From Usnea hakonensis (lineage: Eukaryota > Ascomycota > Lecanoromycetes > Lecanorales > Parmeliaceae), in NCBI GenBank assembly GCA_013423325.1, contig BLJB01000180.1, positions 186,001 to 250,000 on the forward strand: 64,000 nt of DNA, written 5' to 3'. Below the pieces are notes generated by a model. That model was not told the DNA's origin and made no database searches. It saw nothing but the letters and a program-made list of their open reading frames with translations. The position numbers were made by a program, and so were the translations under genes. This document shows positions 56,550 to 64,000 of this stretch, piece after piece (the first letter of the stretch is position 1; the number at the start of each line of letters is the position of its first letter).

Positions 56550-57314
56550 TCAGTAGTATCCGCAGCTCGTCCACGTCGCACGCACCAGCGTCGGACAAAT
56601 CATCTCATCTGTGCATTCTGTATCCTCATGCAAGTATGGCTCCAGCAAGACCTCCTCACAATGCTACGTGTGGTGCCAATTCGTAAGGTCACTATCGACG
56701 GGCCGATGCTCGAGCAAAGCCTTGTGCATATTCTGCCACATGTACGTGCAATGAATCGAGTGGTATTTCTTGCCCGTAAACAGCTTCGGATGGTCCCCAG
56801 CGAAGACGTCTTCGAGCGGCACTTGGGACTCGGGCGTGAGTTTCCAGTCAGTGTGCCAGGACCAGTCGGTTCTGTTCGTAAAGTTGTCGATGAGAGACTG
56901 GTCGTAGCATTCGGGTCGTACCCATAGCAAACTCATGGAGTCGAAGAGACAGCCTTTGGCGCGGGCTTCCTCTACCGTGTGACTGGAACCGCAGTCGCCG
57001 AGTTCGATGCCGGATGGGTGGAGATGGACGATTTTTTGCCAGGCGTGTACGGTGACCGAGAGGTAGATAGTGGTGCTGATTCAGATGACAGCGAGTATAC
57101 CAAGCACGAGGTAAATAATCGATGCTGTTTTGGAACGCTGGGTGCGGGCTGGTTTTTCCCACTTGTCGCCTAGGAGGGCCATGGTGCTTTCGTCGTCATT
57201 GTTCGCTCCGTTGGAAACATCGTAAACACCAAGAGGATGGTTTTTCTCATCTCCGGGAGAGTTCTTGTTCACAGCCCGGGAATCCACATAGCTTGCTCGA
57301 AATGAAGTGAACAT
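56550..57314 (-). pseudogene. UstYa/DUF3328-type oxidase, inactivated
   Basis: One continuous frame with an N-terminal cytosolic part, one membrane span (IIYLVLGILAVI..), CGSS/GCLFDSMSLLWVRPEC, DWSWHTDW and YHSIHCTYMWQNMHKALL. In intact relatives a second HxxHC motif follows; here it reads HHT-stop-HC. In-frame TGA at 57081-57083 lies within the membrane span and TAG at 56664-56666 exactly within the second His/Cys motif. Both fit C-to-T changes. UstYa-type enzymes make C-C or C-O cyclisations in fungal RiPPs such as ustiloxin. The gene is close kin to the intact copy at 62384. Confidence 0.75.
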
Positions 57315-58322
57315 GGCCAGTATCAAGAAGTTCAGTAATGAGGCAGAAGGAAAGTAGAGAACGCTGCTTCACCAGTGAAAAGATTCGAAGAAGGTAAGGC
57401 AGGCAGGTTGTAAAAGTGTAGTGAAGTGAGCTTATAGGTTGTTGGAAAATGATATTGTTTGAAAGACAAGTAGCTGTATGCACCCAGCAGGTGGGAGAAG
57501 AAGATCCAGGTCTAGATTGATGATATTTGTCATACTATCCTATGTTGTCTTATTCCGACAAAGCAACCTCGAGTCAATTGTAGGTAGTTTGTTCCGATCA
57601 ACCAATCTACCATGTCACCCTGTCCGAGTAATAGGCCTGGTAGAAGACAGGTAAAGCTAACGTCGCAAATACTCGGGCGAAGGGGGATACTCGGGATGAT
57701 GTTGGGGGGATGGATCCTGAGCAAGTGAGCCTTTGGACATGATCGTTTATACCAATCTGTACTTTAGTCTCTCCAAGGAATCACTAAATCCCCCAAATTG
57801 ATGCCTAGTTTGCTGTCCACCTCCGGTAGTAAGCGCATTGAAACGGAGATGAAGTCGGTGTCGCATTTCCTCGGGGGCGCATTTGAGGGGATGCGCGGGG
57901 TAGTATGTTGTACTTGGGGGGCTTGCTGAACAATTGGTCAAGGGAGACTTCGGATGTAATCCTCTGCATCCATCTGCACCCTAATCTCTCCTAGATATCC
58001 TTGGACTTTCTTCTAGGCCTTCATCCACTATGTAGGTAGTCCAAGCCGGGTAGTAAGCCTGGCAGATGTGTTGTGTCAGTGGCGAGGCGACAAGTCGCGG
58101 AGGGGTCGGTAAACCTACCTCAACCTCTTCATTCCCCATACGACCAATCCCGTCACTTAGATGGGATGTCCTTCTATGTATCATCTTACCTTGTCGACTT
58201 GTTGGTTCGAAACTGTTGAACATACTTCCAACGTTTTGAATGGTTGGGAAACATCAGACAGTTGCTTCTGACCGTTGCAACAAGTACTCGAGGAGCCAGA
58301 CAGAATACCTATCGAGCATATC
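57315..58322. other. Divergent intergenic region
   Basis: Between the two damaged UstYa genes. Two CTTGCCAGG..-like segments near 57600-57720 and 58010-58130 (both with AGCAAGCC/AGTAAGCCTGG and ACCAATC motifs) look like an old duplication. No gene. Confidence 0.4.
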
Positions 58323-59418
58323 ATGTCTACATTCCAGTTCACTTGGCCCTTCTTTTCTGCCAACAGTCGGGGCGCATATACACCACTCGAAAAAGAAAGC
58401 TACCCAGACGAATCTCCACCAGCAATTCCCAAAACCCACACCCGGTCTTCACCCTTGACATGGAGACGTATACTAGACATTGCCCCTTGGCTATCTACCT
58501 TCTTTTTTGAAATTTCAACAATATGGCTTTTTTACGAAAGAAGTCCGCCAAGCACCCTAGGCACCTTCGCGACCGGATGGGCTACAGATTTCAGTAAGAT
58601 ATCATCAAATCTCCTTGGCGGTACGACTCAGTAAACACTAACTCAGCTCCAGTCTCCGCTCGCTTTGAAATTGACGTGGAACAAATACGCTTTACGGGCA
58701 GTCCGTCTTTCTACGACAACAAACAATGTACATCCCCAACCCAGATCCGTTCCAGTACGTCGGCGAACCGAGTGCGCTGGTTGATCAGAATTAGGATACG
58801 TTGACGTGGGGTAGGTTTCCGGCGGTGAGTATCTGAGGGATTCAATCTGATACATATCCTCAGGACGATATATACTCATTACGAAAGACGAAGCTCACGC
58901 TACGTGGGGAGAGGACATTGATGAGTTCTGGGATGATCAGCGCGGTGGCTACGTTGCTGGGTGAGTCTTTGCAATCCCGACCCCAACCCCAAGTTCAAAA
59001 AACCCACCAACTAATATACAAAACCCCCAGCCTCGACATGTTCCATACCCTACACTGCCTGGTACGCCTTTCCCACCCCCATTCACCCCGTCTTCCCCCT
59101 CTCCAAGAAAACCCACTAACCCCCACCTCCCCCCAGAACAACATCCGCAAAGCCCTCCTCCACCCCTCCCCCATCCCACCAATCCAACAAACCCACACCC
59201 ACACCCTCCATCAAAACCACTGCCCTGAGCAGTTACGCCAATACATCATGTGTGCGGGCGACATGACGCCCATCCCCACGAAGTATTATGAAGCGCTGGG
59301 GAGGAATTACGTGGCGTCGGATGTAAGGCATACGTGTCGGGATTTTGAGAGGTTGAGGAGTTGGGTTGTGGATAGGTATGAGGGGGAGACGGCAGTAAGG
59401 CCGGAAGGGAGGGGGTGA
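58323..59418 (+). pseudogene. UstYa/DUF3328 oxidase (classical HxLHC type), damaged
   Basis: Five exons can be placed: 58323-58593, 58647-58810, 58864-58960, 59031-59061 and 59137-59418. Their total, 845 nt, is not a multiple of three. The parts are an N-terminal polar region, a membrane span (WLSTFFFEISTIWLFYE), FEIDVEQIRFTGSPSFYDN, then in a shifted frame MYIPNPDPFQYVGEPSALVD, a TAG at 58792-58794 at a position usually Trp, ITKDEAHATWGEDIDEFWDD, the motif MFHTLHCLNNIRKA and HQNHCPEQLRQYIMCAGDMT. The frameshift is near 58726. Otherwise all hallmark motifs are present, so the loss is recent or the lesions are sequence errors. Confidence 0.8.
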
Positions 59419-60568
59419 GGGGGTTGGTCGAGGACGGGTTGGGGGAGGGAGGAGGGAAGGGGGTGAAGCTGGTGCGGAGGGCGTAGTGGGATGGGACTTT
59501 GTGCTCTTCGCATGCTGGTTTTTATGCTCGCCATAGTAGGACTGGGGGCTAGTGAATTCGTATGTTGCACAATCGCATTATTCGTTCCAGTGGTTTCAGA
59601 CATGATGCACAGGCATAAGACTCCATACCAAAAGGAGTGCATTTTCACACTGCAATCGCTCTCAAACCCACCCCATCTTCTTTCCATCCCCCCAAATCCT
59701 CCCCCCCCTCATACCCCCCATACACCATCACCCCTTCATCTCATCCCCATAAGCCCATCCCCCTCAAAAACCAAGGCCCCCCCCCCCTTTCTCCTCGTCG
59801 TCGTCGCTATAGCTATTTCTCCTCCTTCCAATTCTCCCCGCTAGCTAGCAGGGCCACGCCTGCCAACCCAAGACCAAAGATGAAGAAAAAATCCTCTCGT
59901 CTCAAGGCGAATAAAATAAAACGAACACTATAGATCGGGTCCAGTGGTTGTAATAGCGTCGAGGCTATCTCTTGTACCGTTAGCCCCAATGAGACGGGAG
60001 ACAGAAAGATGTCATGACAGTTGAGACTACCGATTTCAAAGAAAGATCCTTTCTTTTAGATGAGGTTTCCCCCTCACCACAGTGCCGACGCATCTGCAGT
60101 CTCAGCATTGCGAAACCACTGGCTAGTCCCCCGGCTTTCGAATCGGTGGGGGTTTTTATGAGGGAACGAATGGAGCTTGGAGGTGGTTGGTACTTTTTAC
60201 GAATGCGGCAATGGAGACGACGGGAGAGATGTTTCTTTTGGGATATATGCTGGAAAGTGTTGTTTTTTTTTGGACTAGCTTTTTTTATTGTGAGAGAGAG
60301 GTACATGCATGGTACGCGGCAGAAAGAAGCCTTATAGTTCTTTCGTTCTAGAGCTGCTGGCTAACATTCGCATATGAGAATCCTGCTTCCGCCTTTGACA
60401 TCAATCATATATGCACACGCATAGGCACAAACACAACGAAAGAAATTTCTACCGCAGACATCGACATCCATCTCCCCATACTACCAAGGTATTAGATGCG
60501 CGTCAGATGAATTTGGGATTGATACACGTACCTGATTGGATGATCGCTAGTGGGAAATAGGGGTTGAC
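59419..60568. other. Intergenic, no gene supported
   Basis: Contains a C-rich tract (59660-59800) and a poly-purine stretch around 59410-59465. Frames on both strands are low-complexity by-products. Confidence 0.45.
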
Positions 60569-61131
60569 TCAATTCTTGCGCTTGCTCACGTCGGGGAAGG
60601 TGATGACGCCTTCGGTGTGGTCATCGCCGCGCTTGCTGACACCTAAAGAGGTTAGGACACCATCGAGGGTGTCGCCTACTTCGGTGACAACGCCTTTGAT
60701 ATCGTCGCCCACGTCGGTAATCTCATCTCTGGCATAGTTTTTGCCGCGCTTGCTGATACCTAAAGAGGTGATAACACCATCGACGGTGTCGCCTACTTTG
60801 GTGACAACGCCTTCGATATCGTCGCCCACTTCGGTAATGACGCCGTCGATGTCGTCGCCCACGTCGGGGATTTCTATTCTGGCATAGTTCTTGCCACGCT
60901 TGCTCACGTCGGGGAAAGTGATGACTCCTTCGGTATGGTCCTCTCCACGTTTGGTCACGTCGGTAACGACTCCTTCGATGTGGTCCTTAGCACGCTCGCT
61001 CACATCGGGAAGAATACGGGCAGGTTCTCACCACGATGGAAGGGCGCACTAGCGCGCTCCAAGATAGGGGCACCAATCACGCGAGAGGCCAAGAGGCCTA
61101 GAGCTGGTATGAAGAGACTGGTGGACTTCAT
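60569..61131 (-). CDS. Secreted Kex2-type repeat precursor, candidate RiPP precursor
   Basis: Signal exon 61032-61131 (MKSTSLFIPALGLLASRVIG) joined by a proposed 59-nt intron (GTGAGA donor, CTAAG branch, GAAG acceptor) to 60569-60972 gives 167 aa. The mature part contains five Lys-Arg sites (VTKR, DVSKR twice, GISKR, GVSKR), typical of Kex2 cleavage. Segments repeat: GEDHTEGVITFPDVSKR and GDDHTEGVITFPDVSKR; two copies of SKRGKNYAR; and 11-residue units of the form VGDDIDGVITE. Fungal RiPP precursors of the ustiloxin/epichloecyclin kind have this plan, and UstYa-type oxidases lie on both sides. The Tyr-containing GKNYAR is the natural core candidate. Without the intron, a 1-nt shift would disconnect the signal peptide from the repeats. 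Confidence 0.7.
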
Positions 61132-62383
61132 GTTGATTAGCTAGAAAGGAAGATTTGATTTGGAAAGGTGTTGACTTGTATTCAAGAGAAAATCGGTTGC
61201 AATGGGATGATCTAGTATAGGGTGTAGAACGGGTGGAAGAGAGTGTCGGTCGTCTTCAGTAAAAGGTGGAATTATATAGCAAGATACGATAGCCCTTGTC
61301 GCGGCTCGAATGTGTCGTAGCATTATTTCCCCCATACACTTACTTCGAATGCGTAGGGAGCCTAGATGTAGTGTCTAGATCTCCATCTGTTGTCCCGTTC
61401 TTTCGGTTTGATCGTTGATATGTGGGCTGTAAGCCACCGTGACGTAGCCCAAAACACGGGTATCCTCGTGCGAAATAATGAGCAGCGACTCGAGAATTAG
61501 CCATTCGGCCAAGAAGCATACCCCCAAACTTGGCATTTCTAATTCCAAAAAGCCAGCCTTGAAAACAAAGTCTTCGGAGGATCAAAAGACCTATGCTTGG
61601 GAATTTCTGCGGGTGACAAGGTCTAGGACCAGATAATGCAGTATATTTCATGTGTGTCCAACTCAATTGCATAGCAAAATCAAAGATAATCCTAGGATCT
61701 CCTGAAAAGGATACTTTATTTCCATACCTGTGATTAACTCCATAGTCTAATGTGCTAGGGTGGGAATAAATCTTACATTTCACGTCTTTTCATTCAAAAA
61801 GCATAGAAATACTGCCCTTCGAAAGGAGTTCTTCCGCTAATTAGAGATGTAATAATCTTGATTTTCTGCTTGTTGGACCGACGATCTCCTCTGCTAGTCA
61901 AAAGATTGACCGAGGCATGGATGAAAGATCTGTTACTCGGCATATGCATGTAGGTGGTTAGGCCTTACACTTTCGGCTCCTGATGGTCTCGACTGCAAGG
62001 ACCGCTACTGCTTACCACAATTTATCCCGTCCTGAAGTTCCATTTCCAGACTTCGAGGGGGCAATCTATCGCAGAGGTCAATACATTGCCGAATGGGACC
62101 GCGCTATTAACATCCAGATTTGTCAGTCTGGGTCGGGATTCGTTTGATACGAACATGCCTGTTCAACGACCCATTCGCAACTTGAAAGAAATCCGGTGTG
62201 AGGAGCGATCTCAGCACCATTGAGATTAGTATCAGAGGACTTTTGTCTCTGAAAATATCGTCGTCCGCGAGTCGCCTAATTCCTCGACTCTCCTTGAAGT
62301 TGAAGTAGCTTGCACAGCCGTATCCTGCGACTAACATCTCTTTTGTCGATCCTCATCTCTGATACATCTCCAAAAGCAGCACG
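61132..62383. other. Divergent promoter region of precursor and UstYa gene
   Basis: About 1.25 kb between the precursor (-) and the intact oxidase (+). A minus-strand frame at 61340-61783 (147 codons) has mixed composition, with no start context or family; I do not call it. Co-regulation of the two flanking genes from this region is plausible. Confidence 0.45.
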
Positions 62384-63214
62384 ATGATGTTCTGGAAAAC
62401 CTCGTATACAGCGGTGCCGACAGCTAGCGAGGCAGATGCCTCCGAGTCCCTAGAAAACCCAATTCGTTGGTCAGGAAAATCTAGACATCTTGTTCAACAT
62501 CTACCGTGCTTGATCGCTTCGGTAATGGCCTTGATTGTCGTAGGTGTTGTGGCATTCTTGCAACTCTCAAAACCTGAGAACGTCTCGCCGGAAACGTGTG
62601 GAAATTCCAGTAGCGAAGCGCTCTCGCTCGGCTGTAGCTTCGACGTTATTTCATTCGCCTGGCTGCCGGTCAGGTGTTTCGACAAGGAATTGGTGGACGA
62701 ATTTCTGGCACTGAAAGACTGGAATTGGTACCTTGACGCAGGAGCGCAGCAGACTGCGGATTTTGTATCAGTTGCCGCTGGAGCGTACGACGAGCTATAC
62801 GTGACACAAGAGTACCACATGTATCACTGCACGTATATGTGGAGAAAGATGCACAGAGCGATACTCGCGGGGGATGTCTTGGATGGTTATATTGGGGACA
62901 TGCATCACACTGCACACTGTGAGATGCAAATCTTGGATCGATCGCGGACGCTGGATGAAGTTAGCACAACAATATATACCAAGTATGTCAAGTGTCCTGT
63001 ACAGCAAGAATTCAGGGGTCGGTGGGGATGGTATCGGATCATAAATGGGCAACGCGTACATCGAGATCCTCGATGGTGGATGGCTGAGCAGCGAATGCAG
63101 GCGGCACAAAGGGGTCAATACCCCGCTCATTGGCAAAATCGAGGATCAAGTTCTGGGGCCGGCGCTGAGTGCCATGGTCGGGTGCGCGATTCATTAGGCA
63201 TAGGGGAATCCTAA
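62384..63214 (+). CDS. UstYa/DUF3328-type oxidase, intact
   Basis: One exon, 276 aa. A polar N-terminus precedes one membrane span (about 41-62, LIASVMALIVVGVVAFLQL). The lumenal domain has GCSFDVISFAWLPVRC, DWNWYLD and the two metal-binding-type motifs: YHMYHCTYMWRKMHRAI and MHHTAHCEMQI. These correspond to the two HxxHC motifs of UstYa, placed on the lumenal side where RiPP precursors are processed. It belongs to the same subfamily as the relic at 56550. The C-terminus is Gln/Gly/Arg-rich. Likely role: oxidative cyclisation of a precursor peptide, inferred from family and neighbours. Confidence 0.82.
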   Translation: MMFWKTSYTAVPTASEADASESLENPIRWSGKSRHLVQHLPCLIASVMALIVVGVVAFLQLSKPENVSPETCGNSSSEALSLGCSFDVISFAWLPVRCFDKELVDEFLALKDWNWYLDAGAQQTADFVSVAAGAYDELYVTQEYHMYHCTYMWRKMHRAILAGDVLDGYIGDMHHTAHCEMQILDRSRTLDEVSTTIYTKYVKCPVQQEFRGRWGWYRIINGQRVHRDPRWWMAEQRMQAAQRGQYPAHWQNRGSSSGAGAECHGRVRDSLGIGES

Positions 63215-64000
63215 TAGCCCCCTCAGACTCGATCAAGTCTCTATACCTATGCTCCAGGCAAGCTCCGGGTTACGTTGCAGACTTATTGACCTGTTTTCAT
63301 AATCGCTTATGAAGATCAGAGCACGAATCGACCAATTTTCCCCCCTGTTCATGTCTCGAGTTCCTAGATCTTCGCCCTTCTTTAAAATTAGATTTGAGGT
63401 GTACCAATTCTGGTGTTTGCAAGTTCCTTTCCTACAACGTATCTTCATGATTCCCATGCAGAGTAGAGACTATTCCACACAGCCTCCCATTTGACAACTT
63501 CGCAGTCTAGTCATAGCCAACAAAATCTTCATACTGTGATGAAGGTACTACAGTAATGAGGGACTCCAAGTTCGTGTTGGAATTGCGTTGTACAAGTTGA
63601 AGCTCGGGATCAGCTGGTGGTTTACCCTCCCGATAGAGACGTATCGATGTCCAGATTCGCGACGGATACACAAAAACACACACCCACACCCGCAGATGAA
63701 CCAGCTGGATGGTCAACACCCAGTGGGAGGATACAAAACACCCACACCGACAAAAATGAACCAGCTGGGAGATAAAAACCCAGTGGGAGACACACAAACG
63801 CGATTTTTGACCGGAAATTTCCCCCGTCACACTGCTTTCCCTCAGAGAGTGCTATCCTCTTGGTGGACCTAGGGGAGAAGAACTGTTGAACCCTTGCATG
63901 AAACTTCCGACAGACATATCCGAGCGCAATTTTCGTGAGCGGACGTCAGGCATTGCACAGGCTCAGCCTCTCAGCGATACTCCAAGCCAATCTTCGTCCT
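63215..64000. other. Window end, hairpin repeat region
   Basis: No gene seen. The right part carries hairpin repeat locus 3. Confidence 0.5.
63611..63792. repeat. Hairpin repeat locus 3 (three units)
   Basis: Units at about 63611, 63711 and 63761. The last two read CCAGCTGG..(A/G)..CCCAGTGGGAG and each is preceded by ATGAA, as is one unit at 50.1 kb. Stretches of CACACACCCACACC lie between. Confidence 0.75.

Noticed and set aside
60014..60337. 107-codon plus-strand frame
   Set aside because: Irregular composition, no homology, opposite frame equally open.
61340..61783. 147-codon minus-strand frame between precursor and oxidase
   Set aside because: Could have been a cluster gene, but no domain, start context or intron support was seen.

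Overview
This is nuclear DNA of a filamentous ascomycete (Pezizomycotina; Leotiomycetes is my guess from overall feel only). Genes carry several introns of about 45-100 nt with GT..AG ends and CTAAC/CTGAC branch sites. Recognisable products are fungal: RIC1, TMA20/MCTS1, PRP5, CK2 beta, VPS37, an Abf2-like HMG protein, a GH5 endoglucanase and UstYa/DUF3328 proteins. All gene models were read by eye from the sequence.

Layout. 1-0.5 kb: 3' end of a secreted GH5 endoglucanase. 2.9-9.7 kb: an accessory stretch with three minus-strand paralogues of an unnamed protein family (A 2983-4131, B 6781-7916, C 8843-9620) plus small unknown genes. 11-13.5 kb: a kelch-type single-pass membrane protein. 16-35.5 kb: the conserved core, with VPS37 (+), CKB (-), a small secreted protein (+), RIC1 (-), TMA20 (-), a C2H2 zinc-finger regulator (-), a small N-myristoylated protein (+), PRP5 (-) and a mitochondrial HMG-box protein (+). 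37-42 kb: three small Ser/Thr-rich secreted or GPI-type proteins and one conserved 79-aa protein.

42.8-56 kb is a repeat-rich graveyard. It holds a coiled-coil pseudogene, a decayed SF1 (Upf1-like) helicase, an RGG-box relic interrupted by three TAG codons, several tandem repeats and a dispersed hairpin family. Many of the stop codons are the ones expected from C-to-T change, often at CpA, as in RIP-like decay. A secreted 208-aa protein gene (46463-47158) sits inside it.

56.5-63.2 kb is the most interesting part. A secreted precursor with five Lys-Arg sites and internal repeats (60569-61131) lies among three UstYa/DUF3328 genes: one intact (62384-63214) and two damaged (56550-57314, 58323-59418). 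This is the architecture of a fungal RiPP (dikaritin-like) locus, apparently partly decayed or the edge of a cluster continuing past the window. The same hairpin repeats found at 46 and 50 kb recur at 63.6-63.8 kb.

Functionally the core genes are independent housekeeping genes (Golgi trafficking, translation, splicing, kinase regulation, mtDNA packaging). Only the RiPP-like locus and the tandem paralogue groups look like co-functional sets.
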